Shown here: one piece after another, positions 35,855 through 44,644 of the stretch
Layout: each line of letters begins with the position of its first letter
Numbering within the stretch: the first letter of the stretch is position 1
Source: Chloroflexota bacterium
GTDB lineage: Bacteria > Chloroflexota > Anaerolineae > Caldilineales > Caldilineaceae
DNA length: 53,051 bases
NCBI GenBank assembly: GCA_003577005.1
Contig: QEUW01000008.1
Location: 1-53,051 of the forward strand
Direction of reading: 5' to 3'
Translations under genes and position numbers: made by a program
Notes under the pieces: model-generated
Databases searched by the model: none
Told to the model about the DNA's origin: nothing
The model's input: only the letters and a program-made list of their open reading frames with translations

Positions 35855-36748
35855 TTAGCGAACGAACGTGCGCCGGATGTAGTCGTCTAACGTCGTCAGC
35901 TTGACCTCGTATGCCGGCGCAGTCTCAGTCATGTCCACAAAGGTCTCGAAGGTCTCCATGCCATTCAGTAAACCGCCGATTTCGTCCGGCAACAGCGGCG
36001 CCGGCGAACCCAGCGGCAGGTATTGCACGGGCAATTGCGTGCCCATGACCCGGCCCACCGCTTGCACAATCTCTGTCCAGCTGTAGGAGGCCGGCCCGCC
36101 AATGCCGATGCGCTGGTTGGCGGCGCGGGGGTTGTCCACCGCCGCCACTGCAAACGCAGCGACATCCGCTTCGGAAACAAAGTTATGGCGGTGGTCGCCC
36201 TCTCCGATCAATGTGATCGGCTGATTCGCCATCAGCGGCATCCCCACCACCATGCCGATCCAGAACTCCATGAAGATGGAAGGCCACAGGATCGTCTGTT
36301 CCATCCCACTCTGCTCGAGCGCGGCTTCACAGGTGCCCTTGATGTCGAACAGCGGCACAGGATGGCCCTGAACTGCGCCATAGGCAGAGGTGTAGATGAA
36401 GCGCTTGACGCCTGCCGTCTTGGCTGCTTCAATCAGGCCAAGCGTCCCGTGCAGATCGACGGCCGGCACCGTGTCATCGCCCCCGCGTTGCGTGGCCGTG
36501 GCTGTGGTGACCACTGTCTCCACACCAGCGACCGCCGCAGTCAGCGACGCGCGATCCTTGAGATCGCCATAGACCGCCTCGGCGCCGGCCTCGATCAAGG
36601 ATCGCGCCGTGTTTGCGCGCCCTACTTTGGCCAGCTCCTCCGACGGCGAGTTGTGCCGGGCCAATATGCGCACCGGCTTGCCCTGCGCTAACAACCCGCG
36701 GGTGATACGCCCGCCCAACGAGCCAGTGGCGCCAACGACAAGAATCAT
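35855..36748 (-). CDS. NmrA-like NAD(P)-binding protein
   Basis: This 297-residue atypical short-chain dehydrogenase has the Rossmann motif GATGSLGGRI near the N-terminus, then RILARHNSP and VYGDLKDRASL, followed by the KRFIYTSAYG and LFDIKGTCEAALEQSG region. Family members bind NADPH and act as reductases or redox sensors (NmrA, quinone oxidoreductase 2-like). The ATG at 36748 follows AAAGGAGGTAGCAAA. It starts 35 bases after the MBL-fold gene and forms an operon with it under the class B promoter at 37706. BTAD-STAND regulator 3 is divergent from the operon. Confidence 0.9.
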   Translation of the reverse strand: MILVVGATGSLGGRITRGLLAQGKPVRILARHNSPSEELAKVGRANTARSLIEAGAEAVYGDLKDRASLTAAVAGVETVVTTATATQRGGDDTVPAVDLHGTLGLIEAAKTAGVKRFIYTSAYGAVQGHPVPLFDIKGTCEAALEQSGMEQTILWPSIFMEFWIGMVVGMPLMANQPITLIGEGDHRHNFVSEADVAAFAVAAVDNPRAANQRIGIGGPASYSWTEIVQAVGRVMGTQLPVQYLPLGSPAPLLPDEIGGLLNGMETFETFVDMTETAPAYEVKLTTLDDYIRRTFVR

Positions 36749-36783
36749 TTTGCTACCTCCTTTGAAAATGGACCCACTGCGAC

Positions 36784-37665
36784 TCATGCGTTTGCGGATG
36801 GTAATACGAGGGGCTGCCAGCGCCAGCCGCCATCGTGCAGCACTACATGCCCCAGACCGGGAAACGGAAAGTGGTACATGTGGACCAGTGCCCGGTCAAC
36901 CGCGGCCTGCCCCAGCAACCGGCGGCGGGTCACCACCGTCTCGTGGGGCAAATAGTCGGCCTTACTGACCCAGTCGGGATGCTCGACATGGATGGGATGG
37001 AGGACGGTGTCGACGGCCCACAACAACTGCTCACCCTCCGAGGTGATTCGGAGCGCAATGTGACCGGGCGTGTGTCCTGGCGCCGCTACCACTGCAATGC
37101 CCGGCGCAACCTCGTCACCGTCCTCGACCAGCGTCAGGCGATCCTGGAGGGGTGGCAGTTGGGTCCGGGCCACACTGCGAATGATTTCGATGAACATGGG
37201 GATCTTGAGCGAGGCCAGATCCGGGTCTGTCGCCCAAAAATCCCACTCTGTCCGGCCCATGAAATAGCGTGCATTGGGAAAGGTTGGCTTCCCGGTGTGA
37301 TCCAGATTGCCGCCAATGTGATCGGGGTGGCCGTGCGTGAGGATGACGGTGTCGATCTCCTCTGGCGCCACGTCGATCAAGCGCAAATTGGGCAGCAACT
37401 GGCCGGTCGTCGGCGCCAGCCCACCGGCCCCGGTATCGACAAGAACGATGCGGTCGCCGGTCTTGACGAGGAGACTTGGATAGGGGCTGGGATATGTCTC
37501 CCAGGCTGCCGGATCGATCTGATGTTCTTGCAGGGCTTGCATCACACGCTCTTCGGGAACATCATCGAAAAATACTTGAGCCGGATGCGGATAGAAGAAT
37601 GTGCCATCATTGACGATGGCGCACTCAAAGGTCCCAACGTGAAATCGGTAAACATGGGCGTTCAT
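36784..37665 (-). CDS. Metallo-beta-lactamase-fold hydrolase
   Basis: This 293-residue MBL-fold enzyme has the metal-binding motif THGHPDH (His111, His113, Asp115, His116) followed by APGHTPGH, the bridging Asp in AVDTVLH and a C-terminal HMYHFPFPGLGH. All ligands for a two-metal site appear present. Likely reactions are hydrolysis of a lactone, thioester or similar bond. The ATG at 37665 follows CGGAGGATAATC; a much longer in-frame upstream start is rejected since it crosses the promoter. It is the first gene of the operon with the NmrA-like protein. A decayed fragment of a close homologue lies at 43978-44094. Confidence 0.9.
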   Translation of the reverse strand: MNAHVYRFHVGTFECAIVNDGTFFYPHPAQVFFDDVPEERVMQALQEHQIDPAAWETYPSPYPSLLVKTGDRIVLVDTGAGGLAPTTGQLLPNLRLIDVAPEEIDTVILTHGHPDHIGGNLDHTGKPTFPNARYFMGRTEWDFWATDPDLASLKIPMFIEIIRSVARTQLPPLQDRLTLVEDGDEVAPGIAVVAAPGHTPGHIALRITSEGEQLLWAVDTVLHPIHVEHPDWVSKADYLPHETVVTRRRLLGQAAVDRALVHMYHFPFPGLGHVVLHDGGWRWQPLVLPSANA

Positions 37666-37705
37666 GATTATCCTCCGTCGATAGGGTCTGTGAGGCTCTA
37701 TGCTC

Positions 37706-37749
37706 AGTGTAACGAATGGGCGTGACAGAATCGTCGCACAAACGTCGCA
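37706..37749 (-). promoter_or_regulatory. Class B promoter of the MBL/NmrA operon
   Basis: On the minus strand TGCGACG occurs at 37749-37743 and 37738-37732, then TGTCACG at 37727-37721. All have an 11-base period with four-base spacers, and a weaker TAAGTCG lies one period further upstream. Nine bases later is TACACT (37706-37711), and the start codon is 41 bases beyond that. The BTAD-STAND gene diverges from the same region. Confidence 0.75.
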
Positions 37750-37797
37750 TGTCCGACTTATGTTTATCAACAGGTGGTGCATTGTGAGCGTTTCGGC

Positions 37798-37803
37798 TAT
37801 AAT
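37798..37803 (+). promoter_or_regulatory. -10 box of BTAD-STAND gene 3
   Basis: A consensus TATAAT lies 23 bases before the start codon. The corresponding -35 region (TGGTGC at 17 bases) is poor, which fits activator-dependent or self-regulated transcription. Confidence 0.6.
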
Positions 37804-37826
37804 GGGCGCAGTGAAAGGAGACCCGC

Positions 37827-40800
37827 ATGGCTCGCCTGGTGCTGCATCTCTTTGGGACACCCCGCATCGAATTGGATCATCAGCCGCTCGCTATCCAGCG
37901 ACGCAAGGGCGCGGCGCTGTTGGCCTATCTGGCAGTCACGCAACGGCCCCACCATCGCGACGCGCTGGCCACGCTTCTCTTTCCTGAGTATGACCAGACC
38001 GGCGCACGGAAGAATCTCCGCCGTATTCTTTCGTCGCTCCATGGCGAGCTCAACCATGCCTGGCTCCAGATAGACCGGGTCAGTGTGGCGCTGCCGCCGA
38101 TAGCAGAACTGTGGGCGGATGTCAGCCATTTTCATCACCTCCTGGTCAGCACACGCCGCCACGACCATGCGCCGGAAGAGGCCTGCACCCCCTGTTTGGC
38201 TGCGCTTGGCGAAGCGGCGGCGCTCTATACCGATGACTTTCTCCGTGGTTTTACCCTGCCCGATAGCCCTGATTTTGACGACTGGCAGCGCAGCCAGAGC
38301 GAGCAACTGCGCAGCGAGCTGGATGACGTATTGGCGCGTCTGGGCTGGGGTCATGCCGCGCAGGGAGCGCATTCAATTGCGCTCGATTACGCCCGCCGCC
38401 GCGTGGTGTTGGACCCCCTGCACGAAGCCGCGCACCGCCAGCTGATTCACCTCTATGCCCACGCTGGTCAGCCCACCGCGGCGCACCGCCAATATGCCGA
38501 GTGTGTCCACATGCTACAGGCCGAATTGGGCCTGTCGCCGACCCAGGAAACGGATGCACTGGTTGAGGCGATCAAGGCGGGGCAGACACCGTCGATTGGC
38601 AAGCAGACGACGCAGCACAGCCCGGCCTTAATCGGCAGCAATCAGGCCACCGCGTCGCCACCGACTTTGTCCACTTCTGAAGCTGGTTTGCCCGCTTTCC
38701 TCACCGCTCAGGCCCCAGCTTCGGTTGTCGACAAGATCATTTTTGTCGCCCGCCGGCAGGAACTGGCGCAACTGCGTGGCTTTTTGCAGCGGATGCTGGC
38801 GGGTCAGGGTCAGGTGGTCTTTGTCACGGGCGAGGCAGGTAGTGGCAAAACGGCGCTGCTCCACGAATTCGCCCGCCAGGCCCAGGAGGCCGTTCCAGAT
38901 CTCATTGTCGCCACGGGCGTCTGCAATGCCTATGGGGGGGTGGGCGACCCGTATCTTCCCTTTCGCGAGATCATGGCGATGATTACCGGCGATGTGGATG
39001 CCCTCTGGCAGGCTGGGGCTATCTCGCGCACGCAAGCCTTGCGCCTGTGGCGTTTGCTGCCTGACGCCGTCGAGGCCCTGCTCGAACACGGTCCAAACAT
39101 GATTGGCGCCTTTGTCTCCGGCTCGGCGCTGGCTCGTCGAGCAGCGGCCTACCCCCTGACGCAAGGGGATTGGGGAGGCCGGCTGCGGGCGCAACTGGCG
39201 CAGGACAACCGCGCCCCGAGGCGGGAACCCTGGGGGCGCGGACCCGACCAGAATCGTATCTTTGAAGAGTACACCCAGGTGCTGCGCACGCTGGCCGCCG
39301 CGCGCCCGCTCCTGTTGATGCTTGACGATCTCCACTGGGCGGATGCTTCCTCGATCAGCCTGCTCTTCTATCTGGGGCGACACCTGGCCGGCCGCCGTAT
39401 CCTCATCGTCGGTTCATACCGGCCTGAGGATGTCGCCCTGGGCTGGCATGGGGAGCCGCATCCGTTGAGCGAGGTCATTCATGAGTTCGAACGACAGAGC
39501 GGCGAAATCTGTGTCAGCCTGCATGAGGCAAGCGCGGAAGGCCGCTATTTTGTCGATGCGCTGCTGGATGTGGAGCCAAACCGCTTTGACGAAACGTTTC
39601 GGCAGGCGCTGTTTCGGCATAGCGGTGGCCATGCCCTCTTCACCACCGAGCTCTTGCGCGACCTGCAAGAGCGGCGCATCCTGATAGAAGATGCCAATGG
39701 CCAGTGGATCGCCAGCCCACACCTCGACTGGCAGACGTTGCCGGCGCGCGTGGAGGGCGTCATCGCCCGGCGTATCGGTCGCTTGGACGCCAGGCTGCGG
39801 GAGACGCTGACGATCGCCAGTGTCGAGGGCGAGGAGTTTACCGCCGAGGTAGTGGCGCGGGTACAGTCGCTCGACGAGCGCCAGTTGGTGCAGGTATTGG
39901 GCAGCGAGTTAGACCGCCGCCATCATCTGGTGCGCGCCCAAGAGATTCGACCCTTGGGCGCCCGGCGCTTGTCCCTCTATCGTTTTCGCCATCACTTGTT
40001 CCAGAAATATCTCTATGACAGCTTAGACCCCGTCGAGCGGGCGTACTTACACGAGACAGTGGGCGCGACACTGGAGAATTTGCACCATGATCAGCCGGAA
40101 CAACTCGCCTTGATTGCGGCGCAACTGGCGCGCCACTTTCAAGCAGCAGGGCTGGCCGAGAAGGCAATCGACTACCGTTTGCTCGCCGGTCAGCAGGCGG
40201 TGAAGGTTTCGGCCAACCAGGAGGCGCTCACTCACTTTCAAGCCGGACTGGCATTGCTCAACGACCTCCCCGACACGCCGGAACGCGCCCGTCGCGAGCT
40301 CAACCTCCAGGTCGCCCTCGGTGTGCCGGTAACCGCAATGAGAGGGTATGCCCACCCGGATGTTGAACTGGTCTATACCCGCGCCCGTGCGTTATGTCTA
40401 CAGTTGGGTGATGTTGCCCAACTCTTTCCAGCCTTATACGGTCTCTGGCGAATGGTCATGATTCGAGGACAGTTACGAGCTGCACAAACACTGAGCGACG
40501 AGTTGATGGATTTGGCCCGGAGCGCACAAGACACCGAACTATTGCTGGAAGCCTGTCGGGCTACTGGTAGCACCGCTCTTCATCTAGGTGAGTTGGTCAC
40601 CGCGCATACGCTGTTGGAGCAGGGACTGGCGCTCTATGACCGGCAGCAACATGCCGCCCATGCCTTTCTCTACGGTCACGACCCGGCGGTGAGCTGTCTG
40701 GGCTATCTGGCGCACACACTCTGGCTACTGGGTTATCCCGACCAAGCACAGGAATGGCGCCGGCAGGTGCTCCACTTGGCGGAGGATCTGTCTCACCCGC

Positions 40801-41462
40801 TTAGTCTGTGTCATGCGCTGGTTTTTGGCGCTGCCATCCTTCACCAGTTACGCCGGGAGGCGCCACAAGTCCAGGAGCTGGCACAGAGAGGCCTTGATCT
40901 GGCAACCAAGCATACATTCCCGCTGTGGATCAATTCGGGAATGATCCTGTTTGGCTGGGCGCTCGCCGAGCAGGGGCAGACAGTCGCCGGGATTGCCCAC
41001 ATACGCCAGGCCACTGCCGATTGGCGGGCTACCGGGGCTGGGACGGGCATTCCGCATTTTCTGGCGTTGCTGGCGGAGGCCTATCGCCGCGCTGGAGAGG
41101 TCAAGACAGGGCTCACTGTCCTGGCTGAAGCGTTCGCTGTGGTCGAACAGACGGGTGAGCGCTGGTACGAAGCTGAGCTGCACCGTCTCCACGGCGAGTT
41201 GCGCTGGCTGGCCGGTGCCGATCAGGCAGAGGTAGAAAGACTCTTCCAACGGGCGCAGACCGTTGCCCAGCAGCAGCAGGCCAAGTCGTTGGAGCTACGA
41301 GCAACCGTGAGTTTGTGCCGATTGTGGCAAGCCCAGGGGAAGACCGCCACAGCACATGTGCTGCTGACAGAGGTTTATCACTGGTTTACAGAAGGGTTTG
41401 ACACAGCTGATCTGCAAGAAGCCAGGGAGCTGCTGACGGCGCTGTCTTTGCAAGCACGATAG
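37827..41462 (+). CDS. BTAD (SARP-type) regulator 3 with AAA_16-like ATPase
   Basis: This 1211-residue regulator has an N-terminal BTAD region (about 1-250; LHLFGTPRIELDHQPLAIQR, ALYTDDFLRGFTLPDSPDF, RVVLDPLHEAAHRQLIHLYA). Its ATPase is of a different class from the other two BTAD proteins: Walker A GEAGSGKTA at 335-343, an insert with GVGDPYLPFREIM, and Walker B LLLMLDDLHW at 495-504. This resembles the AAA_16 type found in large LuxR or adenylate-cyclase-linked ATPases. A TPR-like region follows to the end. The start codon follows AAAGGAGACCCGC. It is divergent from the MBL/NmrA operon, whose promoter carries a heptamer array, so it is the probable activator of that operon. Confidence 0.92.
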   Translation: MARLVLHLFGTPRIELDHQPLAIQRRKGAALLAYLAVTQRPHHRDALATLLFPEYDQTGARKNLRRILSSLHGELNHAWLQIDRVSVALPPIAELWADVSHFHHLLVSTRRHDHAPEEACTPCLAALGEAAALYTDDFLRGFTLPDSPDFDDWQRSQSEQLRSELDDVLARLGWGHAAQGAHSIALDYARRRVVLDPLHEAAHRQLIHLYAHAGQPTAAHRQYAECVHMLQAELGLSPTQETDALVEAIKAGQTPSIGKQTTQHSPALIGSNQATASPPTLSTSEAGLPAFLTAQAPASVVDKIIFVARRQELAQLRGFLQRMLAGQGQVVFVTGEAGSGKTALLHEFARQAQEAVPDLIVATGVCNAYGGVGDPYLPFREIMAMITGDVDALWQAGAISRTQALRLWRLLPDAVEALLEHGPNMIGAFVSGSALARRAAAYPLTQGDWGGRLRAQLAQDNRAPRREPWGRGPDQNRIFEEYTQVLRTLAAARPLLLMLDDLHWADASSISLLFYLGRHLAGRRILIVGSYRPEDVALGWHGEPHPLSEVIHEFERQSGEICVSLHEASAEGRYFVDALLDVEPNRFDETFRQALFRHSGGHALFTTELLRDLQERRILIEDANGQWIASPHLDWQTLPARVEGVIARRIGRLDARLRETLTIASVEGEEFTAEVVARVQSLDERQLVQVLGSELDRRHHLVRAQEIRPLGARRLSLYRFRHHLFQKYLYDSLDPVERAYLHETVGATLENLHHDQPEQLALIAAQLARHFQAAGLAEKAIDYRLLAGQQAVKVSANQEALTHFQAGLALLNDLPDTPERARRELNLQVALGVPVTAMRGYAHPDVELVYTRARALCLQLGDVAQLFPALYGLWRMVMIRGQLRAAQTLSDELMDLARSAQDTELLLEACRATGSTALHLGELVTAHTLLEQGLALYDRQQHAAHAFLYGHDPAVSCLGYLAHTLWLLGYPDQAQEWRRQVLHLAEDLSHPLSLCHALVFGAAILHQLRREAPQVQELAQRGLDLATKHTFPLWINSGMILFGWALAEQGQTVAGIAHIRQATADWRATGAGTGIPHFLALLAEAYRRAGEVKTGLTVLAEAFAVVEQTGERWYEAELHRLHGELRWLAGADQAEVERLFQRAQTVAQQQQAKSLELRATVSLCRLWQAQGKTATAHVLLTEVYHWFTEGFDTADLQEARELLTALSLQAR

Positions 41463-41507
41463 CCCCTACCTCCACCTCAACCTGCCTCACTTGTGCAGCG
41501 TAGTGCC

Positions 41508-42734
41508 TCAGGTTGTGTTTTCGTTACGGTAGTCAAACACAACCTTGATCGCACCGGTGCGTTTGTCTACGGCACAGTTGATCGCCTCCTGCCAGTCGTC
41601 GAGCCGGAAGGAGTGGGTGATCAGACCTTCCGCCGATAGTTTGCCCTGGCGCACCAGCTCACAGGTCAGATCATAGGTGGATTGCGGCGTGCCGTTCCTC
41701 TCCTCCTGCCCGTGCGCCATGACGCCGACCAGGTTTACCTCCTGATACCAGACCGGCGACAGGTCGAGCCGCATCCGCGCCAGGTTGACCCCCACCAGCA
41801 CCACCGTGCCGCCCGCGCGTGTCCAGCGCAGACTCTCCTGCACCGATTGCCCCGACCCGACACAATCAAATATCACGTCGAACCCGCCCAAGAGCATGCG
41901 ATTGTTCAAGGGGCCGGTATAGAGCTTGGCGCCCGTGATCCGAGCAGTCGCCCGATACGGATCATCCGTGGAAATCACCTCAACTGCGCCCAATTTGCGC
42001 GCCATGTCGATCTGCTGGGAATAGCGGGCGAGTGCTGTAATCCGGCAGTCAGGGGATAAGGCACGCACCGCCTGCAACACATTCAGACCGACGATGCCAC
42101 ACCCGAGCACAAGCACCTGTTCATCCGCCTGGGGCAATCTACGCAGGGCAGCGCGCACGCCCACGGAGAGCGGCTCGAGCATCATGGCGGTTTCGTCATC
42201 GATATCATCAGGCACGCGGTATACCTCGGTCTGATGCGCTGTAAACGAATCGCCCCAGCCGCCGCCGACACCGAGAGGCCCTCGCCCCAGCGAAGCGTTT
42301 TCGCAGAGCTGAACGTTTCCCTGGCGACAGTGGCGACACAATGGGTCGATCTCCTGGCTCAGGCAGGTGGGTTTCAACACGGCCCGCGAATCCATTATGA
42401 CCCGATCCCCGACTTTGAGTGATGAAACCCCTGACCCGATCTCGCTGACGACGCCCAGCACTTCGTGCCCCAGGTAGAGCCGTTCCGTGCCCGGCAGCGC
42501 GGCCGCGGCAATTTTGGGATCAGTCTCGACGAACAACAGATGCAAATCCGTGGCACAGATGCCGCAAAGCCGATTGCGGACGCGTAGCCAGTGCGCACCG
42601 GGCAGGGGTTCGTCGGGGAGGTGCGCAAAACGCGTGGGCGAGAGGCGAGAATAGACAACACCGGGCCAGAGTGGGCGCAAGGCCTTGGCCAGCAAGACCT
42701 TGGGGATGTTTTTCTCAAAGTAGATCGTGCGCAT
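41508..42734 (-). CDS. Zinc-binding medium-chain dehydrogenase
   Basis: This 408-residue dehydrogenase of the MDR/threonine-dehydrogenase type has CGIC (57-60) and GHE (89-91) supplying the catalytic zinc site. Four cysteines (Cys124, Cys133, Cys136, Cys144) form the structural zinc lobe. A Rossmann motif LGCGIVGLNVL precedes the NAD(P) domain. It oxidises a secondary alcohol or sugar alcohol; the substrate cannot be deduced. It is convergent with BTAD-STAND gene 3 and preceded by a hairpin and a MITE-like insertion. A ribosome site (AGGCGAA) precedes the ATG at 42734. Confidence 0.92.
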   Translation of the reverse strand: MRTIYFEKNIPKVLLAKALRPLWPGVVYSRLSPTRFAHLPDEPLPGAHWLRVRNRLCGICATDLHLLFVETDPKIAAAALPGTERLYLGHEVLGVVSEIGSGVSSLKVGDRVIMDSRAVLKPTCLSQEIDPLCRHCRQGNVQLCENASLGRGPLGVGGGWGDSFTAHQTEVYRVPDDIDDETAMMLEPLSVGVRAALRRLPQADEQVLVLGCGIVGLNVLQAVRALSPDCRITALARYSQQIDMARKLGAVEVISTDDPYRATARITGAKLYTGPLNNRMLLGGFDVIFDCVGSGQSVQESLRWTRAGGTVVLVGVNLARMRLDLSPVWYQEVNLVGVMAHGQEERNGTPQSTYDLTCELVRQGKLSAEGLITHSFRLDDWQEAINCAVDKRTGAIKVVFDYRNENTT

Positions 42735-42840
42735 TTCGCCTCCTGCCTATCTGCACGACTAGTTGCCGAGCGGTGGGATTTCAGGCTGTTGAGCTTGGTT
42801 ACGATTCGCCGCGCCCAGCAGAACTGCCATATGTTCGCTA

Positions 42841-42877
42841 TTGCCTGATGGGGCGGCGCAGACGCCTCATCAGGCAA
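42841..42877 (-). terminator. Long hairpin, possible terminator
   Basis: TTGCCTGATGGGGCG and CGCCTCATCAGGCAA form a 15-bp stem with one G-U pair and a seven-base loop. There is no U-run after it on either strand. It lies after the 43024 gene and before the dehydrogenase gene. Confidence 0.45.
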
Positions 42878-42914
42878 TTGAGCAGTAATGGTTCACCGGC
42901 GACCAGTGCTTAGC

Positions 42915-43015
42915 TGTACTGACACATCAAGTTGGGTAGCGAGTCAGGAGGTGCAACGCACTTTGTCAAGTGCGTTGCACCTGGATTGCATAACCTCACT
43001 TCATTTGTCAGTACA
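42915..43015. mobile_element. 101-bp MITE-like palindromic insertion with 6-bp target duplication
   Basis: The element starts TGTACTGACA and ends TGTCAGTACA, an exact 10-bp terminal inverted repeat. The arms remain similar inward and close with a perfect 15-bp stem, AGGTGCAACGCACTT against AAGTGCGTTGCACCT, around a four-base loop. The sequence CTTAGC flanks it on both sides (42909-42914 and 43016-43021), a typical target duplication. It carries no gene. It inserted two bases after the stop codon of the 43024 gene. The parent transposon is not in the window. Confidence 0.85.
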
Positions 43016-43023
43016 CTTAGCCG

Positions 43024-43335
43024 CTAAGCGGGCATAGTAGCCGCTTCAACGCCCAAAATGGTCTCGGTGACCAGATAGCGGAATAACTGCGCCTCCTCCA
43101 CACCGGCCGTGTCGATCATTGCTGCTTCGATGTTGGGATATTCCATAGTGAAGAAGATCAGATATTGATCATTCGACCACCGGCAGTTGTAGTAGGGTGT
43201 TGCCATTTTCGCCCCGGCCTTGTCGATGGCACTGCCAACGCGTTCCCACAGTTGTTTCTTCTCCGCTTCGGTAAGCTGGTAGTAGGCTTCCGTATACCCT
43301 CGAATCAAACAGAGCTTATAGATTTTCTGCGCCAT
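43024..43335 (-). CDS. Small conserved protein of unknown function
   Basis: This 103-residue protein starts MAQKIYKLCLIRGYTEAYYQ after AAGGAGAGCAAT. The alternation of strand, helix and strand (KLCLIRGY, LTEAEKKQLWERV, QYLIFFTMEYPNIEAAMI) suggests a ferredoxin-like dimeric alpha/beta-barrel fold like the ABM proteins, but I do not recognise the family. It is 43 bases downstream of the secreted protein gene at 43379-43858 and probably cotranscribed. A longer in-frame start is rejected because it overlaps that gene. Confidence 0.75.
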   Translation of the reverse strand: MAQKIYKLCLIRGYTEAYYQLTEAEKKQLWERVGSAIDKAGAKMATPYYNCRWSNDQYLIFFTMEYPNIEAAMIDTAGVEEAQLFRYLVTETILGVEAATMPA

Positions 43336-43378
43336 ATTGCTCTCCTTGGCTGTGTGATTTTCCTGCTCCCGGACCACG

Positions 43379-43858
43379 TCATGGTGTCTGAAACCAGTAG
43401 CTGCCGCCCTGCGCCACTCTGCCCAGCACATCCAAGATGCCCCCTCGGCCATTGCCCAGACGCATCTGACCGGTGATGGCGCCACCGACGGCGGTGCGCC
43501 CCTGGTAGATGATCTCGAGGTTGGACACAGCAACCCCATCGATTGTACCCGTAAAGAGAAGCTCTGACTGAAAAATATCCGCAAATGTTCCCGGTACACT
43601 GGTCTCGACGGCGGGACACTCGCCGAAAACGAGGGCACGCGTCGTTGCGGTGGCTTCGCCCTCCAGCCGCCCCGTAAACGTGAGTGTCCCTTGCACGGTG
43701 AGCAGACAGTTGGCGCCGACCGGTTCTGTCCGCAAACTGGGGAAATCCAATTCGGCGCTAAACGATCCATCTGCCGGTGCTACCGGCGTTGCCGCTGCAG
43801 GCGTGGTGAGTGCGAAGAGCAACACACCCACCCAGAAGAGGATCAGTCCGTGTTTCAT
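43379..43858 (-). CDS. Small secreted protein of unknown function
   Basis: This 159-residue protein has a clear signal peptide (MKHGLILFWVGVLLFALTTP, cleavage after AAA) and a beta-rich mature part (CLLTVQGTLTFTGRLEGEAT, ELLFTGTIDGVAVSNLEIIY, GGAITGQMRLGNGRGGILDV). The pattern resembles small secreted DUF3224-like or lipocalin-like barrels. The ATG at 43858 follows AAAAGGAGAAAC. It is the first gene of a probable two-gene unit with 43024-43335. No catalytic residues are visible. Confidence 0.8.
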   Translation of the reverse strand: MKHGLILFWVGVLLFALTTPAAATPVAPADGSFSAELDFPSLRTEPVGANCLLTVQGTLTFTGRLEGEATATTRALVFGECPAVETSVPGTFADIFQSELLFTGTIDGVAVSNLEIIYQGRTAVGGAITGQMRLGNGRGGILDVLGRVAQGGSYWFQTP

Positions 43859-43977
43859 CGAGTGTTTCTCCTTTTCCACAAGACGATCTTCATTGCGAAG
43901 TACCACAATTGACGCCATTGTTGTGCGGATACCCATTGAGCATGCCTACAGCGTGGCCGCGTTGAACGTTGACGAAG

Positions 43978-44094
43978 TCAAAGGCTGCCAGCGCCTGCAC
44001 CCATACCGGTCAGAATCAGATGTTCACCAGACTGTACCAACAGGCTGATGTAGGGGCTGGGAAAACTCCCCCAGGCGGCGGCGTCAATTGGGTG
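43978..44094 (-). pseudogene. Fragment of an MBL-fold hydrolase gene
   Basis: The frame reads HPIDAAAWGSFPSPYISLLV then QSGEHLILTGMGAGAGSL and stops at 43978. It matches the intact MBL protein at 36784-37665 (QIDPAAWETYPSPYPSLLVK, TGDRIVLVDTGAGG). Neither the start nor the metal-binding half is present. It is a remnant of a duplicated or deleted operon. Confidence 0.7.
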
Positions 44095-44146
44095 GACTGC
44101 ACGCGAGCTTTCAATCGATGATGATCGAATCGTGGACCATGCCATT

Positions 44147-44644
44147 CTAGTAGCCCGGACAGTTGAGTAAATTACGGATCACCCAAATCTCACCAATATG
44201 AAGCCAATTGTGTTCCACAGCCAGCCAGAAGAGAAACGTGCCGTGTGTCCAGGCGACCTCTGCCCAATATGGCCCCACCCAGGCGCCTTGTTCGCAAAAG
44301 TCGCCTTTGGCGATGGCTCGTTGTACTTCCTCGGCAACAACCAGCCTGTCCAGCCTAGCAAAGTCCAGGGTGGACGCCCAGGCTTGGGTTTCACGGCCTA
44401 CCGCCGCGCGATAGACGCGCAGCGCCGCTAGGTTGACTGTTTGACTGATGATGTCCACTTCGGCACGAGTGGCGCCCGTGCCAATATGGCGGGATGTGAT
44501 GTCGAGCTTGGGGAGCCAGCGGTCGCGGTCCAACACTTCCTCACCACCCCGGATCACCGTATTGACAGCCACATCTTCACAGCGCGCCATATGCCAAAGC
44601 AACCAGACAATCGAATTGTGCTGGGGTGTGGGCCGCTCACGCAA
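44147..44644 (-). CDS. DinB-like four-helix protein, N-terminus short
   Basis: This 165-residue DinB-superfamily protein shows the metal-binding histidine pattern in HNSIVWLLWHMARCEDVAVN and later AVEHNWLHIGEIWVIRNLL. The first helix of the fold seems shortened: the frame upstream reaches a stop without an ATG. The TTG at 44644 has GGAGGAG just before it, so a TTG start is plausible. It is either a short functional gene or one that lost its 5' end. DinB-fold enzymes act as thiol-dependent transferases or hydrolases. The nearest neighbours are a peptidase S51-like gene upstream and the MBL fragment downstream. Confidence 0.75.
   Translation of the reverse strand: MRERPTPQHNSIVWLLWHMARCEDVAVNTVIRGGEEVLDRDRWLPKLDITSRHIGTGATRAEVDIISQTVNLAALRVYRAAVGRETQAWASTLDFARLDRLVVAEEVQRAIAKGDFCEQGAWVGPYWAEVAWTHGTFLFWLAVEHNWLHIGEIWVIRNLLNCPGY

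Noticed and set aside
42841..42877. Hairpin considered as an integron attC site
   Set aside because: No attC core sites or integrase gene are present; a simple hairpin is more likely.
43024..43770. Longer version of the small gene starting at 43770
   Set aside because: The extension overlaps the secreted-protein gene and a good ribosome site precedes the ATG at 43335.
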